A model generated the notes under the pieces. The model was not told where the DNA came from and made no database searches. It saw only the letters and a program-made list of their open reading frames with translations. A DNA stretch of 6,899 bases, taken from positions 1 to 6,899 of the forward strand of contig NATO01000119.1 of assembly GCA_002085385.1 (NCBI GenBank), read 5' to 3'. Shown piece after piece: positions 1 to 6,543 of this stretch (positions are counted from its first letter, which is position 1; each line of letters begins with the position of its first letter). A program made the position numbers and the translations under genes. This DNA comes from a candidate division Zixibacteria bacterium 4484_93 (GTDB lineage Bacteria > UBP14 > UBA6098 > 4484-93).

Positions 1-521
1 TTTCTGTTTTCTACATATAATATTTTCTTTCCTGTTATATTGTAGACCGAGACGCCGAGAGCATCCTCCGGCAGTGTGAGAGACACATATCCATCCGCCG
101 GGTTCGGATAGAGGGAAAAGATAGTCTCGGTGCTTTCTTCTTCCTCAACAGGCAGGGTTACCTGCCCGACATTCTGGGTCGGGTCATCGTTCAGAACACA
201 GGAAAAGTTATACTCTTCACCCACACAACTGTCGTAAAAATATATATGAAGTATATCGCCACTATGCCAGGAAGAGGCAAAGTTCCCTGTGTTGACGACC
301 CAGCAAGCATATTCCCCGAAATATCCACAACCGGGGGAGTTTTGTGTAAGCGTATCGGAGCGGTTATCGTTCAGCCAGGCAACAAATACAATACACTCCG
401 TAGGGGGGACGGTTACCCCATCGCTTCTGACGAGCGTCCCCGTGACATTGTGGCTTATCTGTGCCGATACCGGCATAGCAAACACCAAAAGCAAGATTAC
501 CAAGATAAGTGTTCTTCTCAT
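1..521 (-). CDS. Small secreted protein with signal peptide and C-terminal sorting domain (3' end beyond window)
   Basis: Reading from the ATG at 521 gives an open frame of 173 codons that runs off the left edge without a stop. Residues 1-20 form a classic signal peptide: MRR, a leucine/isoleucine/valine core, then MPVSA before Q21 as the likely cleavage site. Residues 22-123 form one beta-rich domain with five cysteines (43, 65, 73, 99, 108) and the pattern TLTQNSPGC...GNF..SW.SGDI. It resembles the last module of the large upstream protein (around residues 1385-1438). An acidic linker (PVEEEES, 124-130) leads to a sorting domain beginning SLYPNPADGYVSL and continuing VSVYNITGKK, as in type IX secretion cargo. 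A Shine-Dalgarno AAGGGAG (526-532) lies 4 nt before the ATG. It follows the large surface-protein gene after 60 nt on the same strand. Export to the surface is inferred; the specific function is unknown. Confidence 0.88.
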   Translation of the reverse strand, partial: MRRTLILVILLLVFAMPVSAQISHNVTGTLVRSDGVTVPPTECIVFVAWLNDNRSDTLTQNSPGCGYFGEYACWVVNTGNFASSWHSGDILHIYFYDSCVGEEYNFSCVLNDDPTQNVGQVTLPVEEEESTETIFSLYPNPADGYVSLTLPEDALGVSVYNITGKKILYVENR

Positions 522-541
522 AACACTCCCTTGTTGTTGTC

Positions 542-565
542 GGGGCAGAGGAGTTCCCCTGCCCC
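542..565 (-). terminator. GC-rich intergenic hairpin, possible terminator or 5'-UTR structure
   Basis: GGGGCAG pairs with CTGCCCC (7 bp). One A-C mismatch, two further G-C pairs and an AGTT loop (as written on the plus strand) complete the stem. It sits in the 60-nt gap between the stop of the sorting-domain frame (582) and the start of the small secreted gene (521). No run of T follows on either strand, so it is not a textbook intrinsic terminator. It could instead be an attenuating, RNA-stabilising or processing structure between two co-transcribed genes. Confidence 0.35.
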
Positions 566-581
566 CAAATACCACACTTAT

Positions 582-905
582 TTACTTAACAAACACCATT
601 TTCCCGACGGATGTGAAACTGCCAGCCTGCATTCTGTAAAAGTAGATACCAGCAGAAACCACCTTCCCGCTCTCGTCCGTTCCATCCCAGATAGCGGTGT
701 AAGAACCAGCAGGCTTCGTATCGCTGACAAGCGTCTTCACATTCTCACCAAGCAGGTTTATCACATCGATGGTGACAAACTCTTCTTTTGGAAGGTCGAA
801 TGTAATCGCTGTCGCCGGATTGAACGGATTAGGATAGGCACTGCCGAGTCGGAAACTATTCGGAATAGCAGAAATTCCAGGCTTCTCGAGCCTCGTCACA
901 GGCAA
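582..905 (-). CDS. C-terminal sorting domain of the large surface protein, in a shifted frame (frameshifted fragment)
   Basis: This frame encodes a linker (PVTRLEKPGISAIPNSFRLG) and then a complete sorting domain of the FlgD-Ig/type IX secretion kind: SAYPNPFNPATAI, a FVTIDVINLLGENV strand, a GSYTAIWDGTDESGK turn, AGIYFYRM and a final KMVFVK before TAA. Such domains end secreted proteins and direct export and surface attachment; they are not free-standing genes. The only starts are TTG (905) and GTG (899, overlapping the preceding TGA as GTGA), and neither has a convincing ribosome site. The frame stays open upstream as far as a stop at 983-981, inside the preceding large frame. I therefore read it as the detached end of the large protein. 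Joining the two needs a net -1 shift between about 919 and 898. A mutation or a sequence error would look the same here. Confidence 0.8.
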   Translation of the reverse strand: MPVTRLEKPGISAIPNSFRLGSAYPNPFNPATAITFDLPKEEFVTIDVINLLGENVKTLVSDTKPAGSYTAIWDGTDESGKVVSAGIYFYRMQAGSFTSVGKMVFVK

Positions 906-3900
906 GTAATCGAGCTCACAATATCGCCAACCTTCCAGTGTGTCGGGAAGTTGCCAACCTGAACAGCAAGGATATTCTGCTCAAGAGCGCAACCGAACGA
1001 GCTCTCGGTCAGAACCTCATCATCACGCCCGACGATGTATGCTCGGAAGGATGTCCCTTCTGTCTCCGTCCAGACAAGCTTCGGTCCCCAAACATATTCA
1101 CTGCCATCGACAATATCGGTTGACAGCTTGCGAAGCGAATAGGATGGCCAAGTGCCGTTTCCCGTCACACCGACCATATACGGATAACCACGATATACAT
1201 CGAAGTTAAATATCGATGTTCCAACTACCCACTGCTCCCAGCCTCCACCGGGAACCCATCTTGCAACCGCATCGCAGTTCGGAATATCCGCATAAAGAGC
1301 CTCGGCATTTCCAATATATGTTATAGGGAGCGGAACGGTGATTGCATTCCAGCAAGATGTCGTCGTTCTGATAAGGTCAAAATCTATATCCGTTGCACCG
1401 GGAGGCGTTCCATAAAGTGTCAACACACCATCGTCGGAGGTGGCAAGCCAGACCGCCATACCGTCGGTAACGGGGAAATCGAATATGGGCGTTCCGGTTA
1501 CCCACTGCTCCCAGCCGGAACCTGGCACATACCTCGAAGCCGCCGTGAAGTTCGGCGTAATCGCCGGGAAGGCATGGGCGCTATCAAGAGAAGCCATAAC
1601 AAGCGCCTTGCCAACCGAGGTGAAACCCGTTCCAAGCGCAAAATCAAACTCACCAACAGTGCCAGAGATGTCTCCATAGTTCGGACCAGTATCCTTTGCT
1701 CGAACAAAGTAGAAGTAGTTGTTATCCGCATCTCCCCTGACATCGGCACCACCTATATCATCATCGATAAACGATGTCAGCCCCGTTGTACCGATGAGTG
1801 TTGCATCACCAAGTCCACCATAAGGCTCTGTCAGACGATACACCTCATATTCGATATTAATACTCGGGTTTATCTCAGGTGTCCCATCCTCACCAAATGC
1901 CACAGCATCCCAGCTCAACTGCCAGTAGTTTGCACCGTAAGGGGCAATATCTATTCCAGTTACACCATCAGGAGGAATATTGTCCTCAGGGGCATAGGAA
2001 CCGATAGGTATTCTGCCAGATGAGAGGACAAAAACCTCGGCAGAAAGCAGGCGGGAAGGCGCATTGGCAGTTATGATGTAGCTGTAGTCGTAAGTGTCGA
2101 ATGAGCCGCCACAGGTGAACTTGAACATAATGGAATCACGAGCAGCAGGCATTATCGTATCTATCGGAACCCAGAGGGTATCTGCAGAAAGGTCCACATC
2201 ACGGTAGAAGATATACTCCGTTACCTCGACACCGCCGGGAACAAAACCAGGACTATAAGGGTCATTCTCCGAAAGGTCGGAAACGAGCACAAGCGTATCC
2301 CCTTGGTCGGATGGATTATCGTAGATATAGACAAAGTCCGGCAGGTCAAGCATCTGGATTATCGATATGGGGTTGGAGACATCCATCAAGGGTGGACCAT
2401 CAAGCGACCGAACGGTTATCCTCAATCCAACCATAGGAGCATTAACGGTGAACGGAACCGTTATCGTCCCGTGCGTGAGATAGAAAGGAGATGATGGAAA
2501 ATCAACAAGCGATGAGTCCTTGTTGGCAAGAACCTCCAGAGGATAAGAGTAAGATGAATCGATGCTCTCATCGCTGCGGTAGGCTGTTATAGTCATATCA
2601 AAAGGAACTCCAACAAAACCATACTCCGGTCCCTCTATGACAAGATAAGTGCCATAGTTGTTTATGTAGTAGCGAATCACTCTTGTAGTATCATTACCCC
2701 TGCCGTCGACAGCACGGACCTTGAGCTCATACTCTCCATCGGCAAAACAGGTGATAGGCCACCAGTAGTAGTCTCCCGTATGATTTGCTACATTCCAATC
2801 CGCAATGGGTGAACTCCAGTCCGAGCTCGACCAGTTCCAATAAGCTCCAAGCTCTTCGCTGTAAAAGGCAAACAGAACGCTGTCAACATAACTGACAGAT
2901 GTATCCACGACATGAACCTTCACCGTGTCAAGCCACTCGGCAGCATTGTAAATCGACTCGGGAAGCGGATATACAGGGGTTATAACAGGTGCTGTTCTGT
3001 CGAGATTGAATGTGTCCTCAAGCTCGGGCACCTCAATGTTGCCAAGATGGTCGTAGGCTTTGGTGTAAAGCTCATACTGACCGTCGAGCATATCATCCAG
3101 AGGCATCGGATACGACCAGTACAATGTGTCATCCTCGGGAATGTTCACACCAGCGAGCACCCAGGAGCCAACACCTACCCACTCCGTCCCGTTCCACCAG
3201 AGATGTTTATCCCTGTTATAAATCATAAGCCTGGTGGAATCAACATATGTGAACTGACTGTCGGTGCTCCATCCTTCAATTGCCTCACCGTTTGCAACCC
3301 AGCTCGCCGCATTGTAGAATGTGGTGCCGATATTCGTTACCTCGGAATGAGGACGAGTCCTGTCGTAGTAAAGCCACCAGACAGAATCTATCTCGCTGTG
3401 ATTCAGGGCACGGTCATAAGCAAGAGCATATATCTTGAAAATCCTCGTTACCAATCCGGGGTCGAAATCATACAGGTAATGGTCACTAATCGTATGAGTA
3501 GCGGGATTCCAGCGACGAAGCGCACTCCAGGTCGATGTCGAGTCATCCCAGTATTTGTCAGTCAGCGAATCGTATATCGCCACATACACCTCACCGATAC
3601 CAGAGGAGTCATCGCTGGCGATAACAGAGATTGTGTCTCCCCAGCCGGAGGGAGGATAAATACCTGCATCAGGATAGATAACCTCCACCATAGGTGATGT
3701 GTTGTCAAATATAATACTGACAACATCGGGCGTTTCCTCATGGTTGCCCGCAACATCGACACCCCAGGCATATATCGTGTATGCAATGCCGGGTGTTGGC
3801 AGGTCTCCCACCCACAGGGTGTCATCATACAGCTCTGCCTCAAGCCAGACCGTATCCACCACCCAATCAGTCCCACCATCCCAGAAACATCCAGTATCAT

Positions 3901-5233
3901 TCTCGACGGCGTAATAAACAGAATCAGGACCGCTCGTGGCATCGAATATCTTGCCATATAGACTATCGGGCCAGTTCACATCATTCATCCAGCCAGTATT
4001 GAGATTGGTTATCTCCGTGCTGGGGTCCTCGGTATCTATCGCGAACACCCCGGCATCCGACATCGTATCAGGAGAGGTAAGAGGCTCTCCCTGCGATGGA
4101 TAGTTCTCATCATGGAAATAAACTATTTCTTTTACATCCACCAACCCCTGATGCGAAGCTCCCTCATTGTAAAGTGAGAAATCAAACTGCCCATTGTCGC
4201 CCGCCTCTATTCTGTCCTGAAAGGCAGTCGTCGGGGCACCAAGACCACCAACACCCGTTATCTCCGTTGTCGTGGAGGGAATATAAAGCTCAAGATAATG
4301 GCTATACGATGTAAGTGAATCGGCTGTGGCATAATCACCGGCTAAATTCTCCAGAATAGATGTCAAACGGAGCGTATCAGATTTGTTTAACCAGGGAACA
4401 TCCGTGTGCATATCGAAGAGGTCAAACTCCGGCGGATACTGAATGTTCATATCCTCTATGTCGTCCACATAACCGACATCCGGGTCGGTGCCTGTGTTGT
4501 TCGCAAACCCCCAGGACATATCGACAACGAACTGCTCCTCCAATGCCCCTGTTGCATCCTGATTTGGCGCAGCCTCTATATCAAAGGAAAGATAAATCGT
4601 CGAGCCACCACCAAAGTCTGTTATGATATACGCCGAATCAATCAAGGTCGATTTAGTTGGGTTGACTGTATTGCTCCTAAGAACAATACGAGCAGAATCT
4701 ATTGCATCCTCACCGGTATTGCGAACCTCCGCCATCAGGCTGAAATGCTCACCCTCCGTTACATCGGGAGAGTTTGGCACATCACCAGCAACAAACTCCG
4801 TGGATTGGAAAACAAGACGAGCAGGAGCCTCAATCTTTATCAAGAGGTCGTTGTCCGTTATGTGCTCCACAACGGGGTCGCCATCATCGTCGGTGCCGCC
4901 TATAATGTGAGCGTAAAGAGAATCCTTGTGAGGGGAAAACAGCTTGGTAGCTCTGAGTGGAGGCCCTGCAACACTAAAATATACCGAGTCAATCTGCCCC
5001 GGGTGAAGAACAGGAAGCGTATCACTCGAAGGGGAAACAGCATAGTAATCTGCGTTAAGTTCTACCACTACATCATAGCAATCTGTCGGGGATAAACTCG
5101 AAAGGACCACCCAGACACCAAATGTCTGGTCACTGTTAGCCTCATAGTCAAATGTATCAACAGCCTCCACACGAAGGTCGGAGTTCAAGCGGAGAATGTT
5201 TATGTAACCGTTCACCAGAACCTCCGCATACAA
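896..5233 (-). CDS. Giant multidomain extracellular protein (CARDB-like, Ig-like, FN3-like array), broken at both ends
   Basis: About 1,445 residues, counted from a TTG at 5233. A GTG at 5215 with GGAGG 5 nt upstream is the better start. Layout in that numbering: 16-136, 137-265 and 268-400 are CARDB-like sandwiches (GGTDDDGDPVVE...TDNDL, VRNTGEDAIDS). Residues 401-857 are four Ig-like repeats separated by DNTSP, DRTRP and DRTAP, each with a tryptophan hairpin (FWDGGTDW, YWDDSTSTW, WWNGTEW, YWNWSSSDW). Residues 860-960 are a further sandwich. Residues 962-1083 and 1084-1200 are fibronectin-III-like (NPSDQGDTL...TEYIFYR; IPPDGVTGI...YEVYRL). Residues 1205-1362 hold two GWEQW modules, and 1385-1438 a module shared with the next gene. 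No enzymatic motif is visible. An adhesin-like or structural surface role is inferred. There is no signal peptide: in-frame upstream codons reach a stop at 5260 after only nine residues, and the protein opens inside a module. The sorting domain is out of frame downstream. It is probably a pseudogene or carries sequence errors. Confidence 0.85.
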   Translation of the reverse strand: MYAEVLVNGYINILRLNSDLRVEAVDTFDYEANSDQTFGVWVVLSSLSPTDCYDVVVELNADYYAVSPSSDTLPVLHPGQIDSVYFSVAGPPLRATKLFSPHKDSLYAHIIGGTDDDGDPVVEHITDNDLLIKIEAPARLVFQSTEFVAGDVPNSPDVTEGEHFSLMAEVRNTGEDAIDSARIVLRSNTVNPTKSTLIDSAYIITDFGGGSTIYLSFDIEAAPNQDATGALEEQFVVDMSWGFANNTGTDPDVGYVDDIEDMNIQYPPEFDLFDMHTDVPWLNKSDTLRLTSILENLAGDYATADSLTSYSHYLELYIPSTTTEITGVGGLGAPTTAFQDRIEAGDNGQFDFSLYNEGASHQGLVDVKEIVYFHDENYPSQGEPLTSPDTMSDAGVFAIDTEDPSTEITNLNTGWMNDVNWPDSLYGKIFDATSGPDSVYYAVENDTGCFWDGGTDWVVDTVWLEAELYDDTLWVGDLPTPGIAYTIYAWGVDVAGNHEETPDVVSIIFDNTSPMVEVIYPDAGIYPPSGWGDTISVIASDDSSGIGEVYVAIYDSLTDKYWDDSTSTWSALRRWNPATHTISDHYLYDFDPGLVTRIFKIYALAYDRALNHSEIDSVWWLYYDRTRPHSEVTNIGTTFYNAASWVANGEAIEGWSTDSQFTYVDSTRLMIYNRDKHLWWNGTEWVGVGSWVLAGVNIPEDDTLYWSYPMPLDDMLDGQYELYTKAYDHLGNIEVPELEDTFNLDRTAPVITPVYPLPESIYNAAEWLDTVKVHVVDTSVSYVDSVLFAFYSEELGAYWNWSSSDWSSPIADWNVANHTGDYYWWPITCFADGEYELKVRAVDGRGNDTTRVIRYYINNYGTYLVIEGPEYGFVGVPFDMTITAYRSDESIDSSYSYPLEVLANKDSSLVDFPSSPFYLTHGTITVPFTVNAPMVGLRITVRSLDGPPLMDVSNPISIIQMLDLPDFVYIYDNPSDQGDTLVLVSDLSENDPYSPGFVPGGVEVTEYIFYRDVDLSADTLWVPIDTIMPAARDSIMFKFTCGGSFDTYDYSYIITANAPSRLLSAEVFVLSSGRIPIGSYAPEDNIPPDGVTGIDIAPYGANYWQLSWDAVAFGEDGTPEINPSINIEYEVYRLTEPYGGLGDATLIGTTGLTSFIDDDIGGADVRGDADNNYFYFVRAKDTGPNYGDISGTVGEFDFALGTGFTSVGKALVMASLDSAHAFPAITPNFTAASRYVPGSGWEQWVTGTPIFDFPVTDGMAVWLATSDDGVLTLYGTPPGATDIDFDLIRTTTSCWNAITVPLPITYIGNAEALYADIPNCDAVARWVPGGGWEQWVVGTSIFNFDVYRGYPYMVGVTGNGTWPSYSLRKLSTDIVDGSEYVWGPKLVWTETEGTSFRAYIVGRDDEVLTESSFGCALEQNILAVQVGNFPTHWKVGDIVSSITCL
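1148..1621 (-). repeat. Two tandem copies of a GWEQW module inside the giant protein
   Basis: Residues 1205-1282 and 1283-1362 share the pattern (A)xRY/WVPGxGWEQWVxGTxIFxF, then a G-x-Y/V-x-V strand. The key tryptophans W1241 and W1332 are 91 residues apart. The second copy also has the preceding CWNAITVPLP strand and an ALYADIPNCDAVARW helix-strand, as in the 'wants-to-stay-on-budget' style W-rich modules that often follow FN3 domains in FCB-group exported proteins. At DNA level an identical 18-bp stretch, TACCCACTGCTCCCAGCC on the plus strand, occurs at 1226-1243 and 1499-1516, 273 bp apart. This indicates an intragenic duplication. Confidence 0.7.
2663..4033 (-). repeat. Array of four Ig-like repeats with tryptophan hairpins
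   Basis: Four units of about 110-120 residues lie at residues 401-510, 510-624, 624-745 and 745-857 of the giant protein. Each opens with a D-x-(T/D)-x-P type boundary (TEDPST, DNTSP, DRTRP, DRTAP). Each has a central Y/F/W-W-(D/N)-x(2-5)-W hairpin and ends in a strand of the type YxxYAxxxDxxGN (YAWGVDVAGN, YALAYDRALN, YTKAYDHLGN, LKVRAVDGRGN). The DNA copies are diverged, so this is an old domain array rather than a recent tandem repeat. Such arrays usually act as stalks or adhesive spacers. Confidence 0.75.
5221..5225 (-). promoter_or_regulatory. Shine-Dalgarno GGAGG supporting a GTG start at 5215
   Basis: On the minus strand GGAGG is followed by TTCTG and then GTG AAC GGT. The 5-nt spacing is ideal and favours initiation at the GTG (5215-5213) over the TTG at 5233, which has no purine-rich box before it. 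GGAGG also falls inside an in-frame GCG-GAG-GTT, so the match could be chance. Confidence 0.45.
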
Positions 5234-5270
5234 GCCGCCAATGCAAAATTTCTTATGTTAAGCATTAGAT

Positions 5271-5301
5271 AAAAACCGATAATGCCTTGCATATCAAGAC
5301 A
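5271..5301 (-). terminator. Weak hairpin with downstream T-run after the purS-purQ-DUF4321 unit
   Basis: On the minus strand TGTCTTG and CAAGGCA can form a 7-bp stem (one G-T pair) around ATATG. It is followed after TTATCGG by TTTTT. It sits in the 89-nt gap between the stop of the small membrane protein (5323) and the giant gene, where an operon end would be expected. The stem is short and the T-run is 7 nt away, so termination would be inefficient. I saw no convincing promoter in the gap. Confidence 0.3.
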
Positions 5302-5322
5302 TTAACCGAATTTCTGCGGAAT

Positions 5323-5589
5323 TCAACGCACCCACCACTTGAAATAGTAAATAACTATAATTGTGAATATAAGGCTTATAACATTGAACTTGAGCATCAA
5401 GCCGAATGTCAATTTCAGGGCAACCAGGTCGACCGTTACCGTCTCTATCCCGAACTCAACTCCTCTGGTGAAAAAGAGCTTAACCACACCTGTTGGAAAG
5501 AAGAACTCTACAAGCTGTCCGACAAGTGCTCCAGATACAATAGCAATAATGATAGCGAGAAGGAGCAGCCAGAAGCGTTCTTTACGCAT
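5323..5589 (-). CDS. DUF4321-like small two-helix membrane protein
   Basis: An 88-residue protein. It starts MRKERF and has a first membrane helix at about residues 7-29 (LLLLAIIIAIVSGALVGQL). A polar/aromatic connector follows (EFFFPTGVVKLFFTRGVEFGIETVTVDL), then a second helix at about 60-83 (LTFGLMLKFNVISLIF...), ending FKWWVR. The order (glycine-rich helix, EFGI, D-L, LTFG, a conserved N, second helix) fits the DUF4321 family of small uncharacterised bacterial membrane proteins of about 80-90 residues. The start is supported by AAGGAGG directly upstream (5593-5599, about 3 nt from the ATG). Its ATG overlaps the purQ stop by 8 nt (ATGCGTAA), so translation is likely coupled to purQ. It acts in the inner membrane; its biochemical role is unknown. 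The family call is from memory of the pattern, not a search. Confidence 0.8.
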   Translation of the reverse strand: MRKERFWLLLLAIIIAIVSGALVGQLVEFFFPTGVVKLFFTRGVEFGIETVTVDLVALKLTFGLMLKFNVISLIFTIIVIYYFKWWVR

Positions 5590-6271
5590 ATCCCTCCTTC
5601 AAGGATTCAAATATTCCGAGACCGTCCCTGCTGCCCAGAATCAGCTCCGATGCCCTCTCCGGGTGCGGCATCATCCCGAGGATATTCCCGTTCTCGTTTG
5701 TGATACCGGCGATGCTATTCAGAGAGCCGTTCGGATTCGATTCCTCGGTTATGTTACCATTGCTATCGCAGTAGCGAAAGAGAACAAGTTTTTTTCTCTC
5801 TATCTCATCCAGCATATCCGGTGGTGCAAAGAAATTGCCCTCGTTGTGGGCAATCGGCAGCCTCAGAACATCACCGACATTATATCCTCTTGTGAACGGC
5901 GTATCGTTCCTCTCCACGCGGATATAGACATACTGACACAGAAACGATAAGCTCTTGTTCCTCACAAGCACCCCAGGCAGAAGTCCAGATTCTGTCAGTA
6001 TCTGGAAGCCGTTGCAGATACCGAGGACAAGACCACCGGATGCAGCAAAATCTCGAATTGCTCCCATTATCGGGGAAACACGCGCTATTGCACCTGCACG
6101 AAGATAATCGCCGTAGGAAAAACCTCCCGGAAGGATAACAAGGTCAACAGGCGGGATATATCTCTCCTTGTGCCAGAGGAATACCGTATCGATGCCGGCG
6201 ATATTGTGCGATGCCCAGTAGCAATCCCTGTCGCAGTTGCTGCCGGGAAAAACGACTACCGCCGCTTTCAT
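5582..6271 (-). CDS. purQ: Phosphoribosylformylglycinamidine synthase subunit PurQ (glutaminase)
   Basis: A 229-residue class I glutamine amidotransferase, close to the usual PurQ length of about 225. It releases ammonia from glutamine for PurL, which with PurS converts FGAR to FGAM with ATP in step four of cytosolic purine synthesis. Visible motifs: AVVVFPGSNCDRD at the N-terminus, LPGGFSYGDYLRAGAIA (47-63) forming the oxyanion region, the nucleophile Cys86 in GICNGFQIL, and the His203-x-Glu205 pair in MMPHPER. PIAHNEGNFF (139-148) is also typical of PurQ. The start overlaps the purS stop as ATGA (6268-6271), and GGAG sits 5 nt upstream (6277-6280). The gene looks intact and functional. It is followed by the small membrane protein gene rather than purL. 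Confidence 0.97.
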   Translation of the reverse strand: MKAAVVVFPGSNCDRDCYWASHNIAGIDTVFLWHKERYIPPVDLVILPGGFSYGDYLRAGAIARVSPIMGAIRDFAASGGLVLGICNGFQILTESGLLPGVLVRNKSLSFLCQYVYIRVERNDTPFTRGYNVGDVLRLPIAHNEGNFFAPPDMLDEIERKKLVLFRYCDSNGNITEESNPNGSLNSIAGITNENGNILGMMPHPERASELILGSRDGLGIFESLKEGYA

Positions 6272-6522
6272 ACCTGCTCCACCGTCACCGTGTAATCCTC
6301 TATGATGGGGTTGGATAGGAGCTTGTCTGCCACCTTCTCCATATCCTTTCTTGCGGAATCGGCGGATGGTGCCTCGAGCCTTATTATGAATATCTTCCCG
6401 GTGCGAACCGAGCTGATTCCTTTGTATCCGATGGAGGCAATCGCCCCTGCGATGGTATTCCCCTCCGGGTCGAGAACGCCCTCTTTCCTCCTGACATAGA
6501 CCTTAACTGTAAATTCTGGCAT
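6268..6522 (-). CDS. purS: Phosphoribosylformylglycinamidine synthase subunit PurS
   Basis: An 84-residue protein from ATG 6522, MPEFTVKVYVRRKEGVLDPEG, matching PurS in length and pattern: VKVYV strand, GVLDPEGNTI, a GYKGISSVRTGKIF strand, a helix rich in A/D/K (SADSARKDMEKVADKLL), then SNPIIEDYTVTVE. PurS is the small structural subunit that bridges PurL and PurQ in the three-part FGAM synthase of many bacteria and archaea. It has no catalytic residues of its own. An in-frame ATG at 6543 would add seven residues (MSVGRSD), but the family begins near the VKVYV strand and a strong GGGAGGAG lies 4 nt before the 6522 ATG, so I chose 6522. Its stop overlaps the purQ start, and the upstream surface-protein gene ends 21 nt away. 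Confidence 0.96.
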   Translation of the reverse strand: MPEFTVKVYVRRKEGVLDPEGNTIAGAIASIGYKGISSVRTGKIFIIRLEAPSADSARKDMEKVADKLLSNPIIEDYTVTVEQV

Positions 6523-6526
6523 ATCG

Positions 6527-6534
6527 CTCCTCCC
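6527..6534 (-). promoter_or_regulatory. Shine-Dalgarno GGGAGGAG deciding the purS start
   Basis: The minus strand reads GGGAGGAG, then CGAT, then ATG (6522). This near-perfect anti-16S match fixes the shorter purS start. It lies within the extra codons of the alternative start at 6543, which itself has no such box because it abuts the stop of the preceding gene. Confidence 0.8.
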
Positions 6535-6543
6535 GACGCTCAT

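Noticed and set aside
582..905. Independent small gene starting at GTG 899 with a GTGA overlap
   Set aside because: The overlap looks like translational coupling, but the product would be only a linker and sorting domain without a signal peptide, which fits a detached tail better than a gene.
896..920. Programmed -1 ribosomal frameshift joining the giant protein to its sorting domain
   Set aside because: No slippery heptamer, homopolymer or obvious downstream stem was found in the only interval where the shift could occur, so I do not call it programmed.
246..962. Plus-strand open frame of 238 codons overlapping the two left-hand genes
   Set aside because: It is antisense to the small secreted gene and the sorting domain, both with recognisable domains. 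Its translation is rich in R, H, C and S with no domain pattern, and no ribosome site is evident.
1574..5095. Several long plus-strand open frames (for example 1574-2023, 2912-3697, 4406-5095)
   Set aside because: All lie opposite the continuous giant minus-strand frame. Their translations look like mirror-strand shadows with no hydrophobic, catalytic or repeat patterns of their own.
5234..5322. Promoter for the giant gene (TTGATA followed by T/A-rich sequence)
   Set aside because: The best -10 candidates (TTATCT, TATCTA) are 19-20 nt away with poor matches, and the promoter consensus of this lineage is unknown.
5287..5950. Plus-strand frames opposite purQ and the membrane-protein gene
   Set aside because: The minus strand encodes unmistakable PurQ and a two-helix membrane protein with good ribosome sites; the plus-strand translations show no family pattern.
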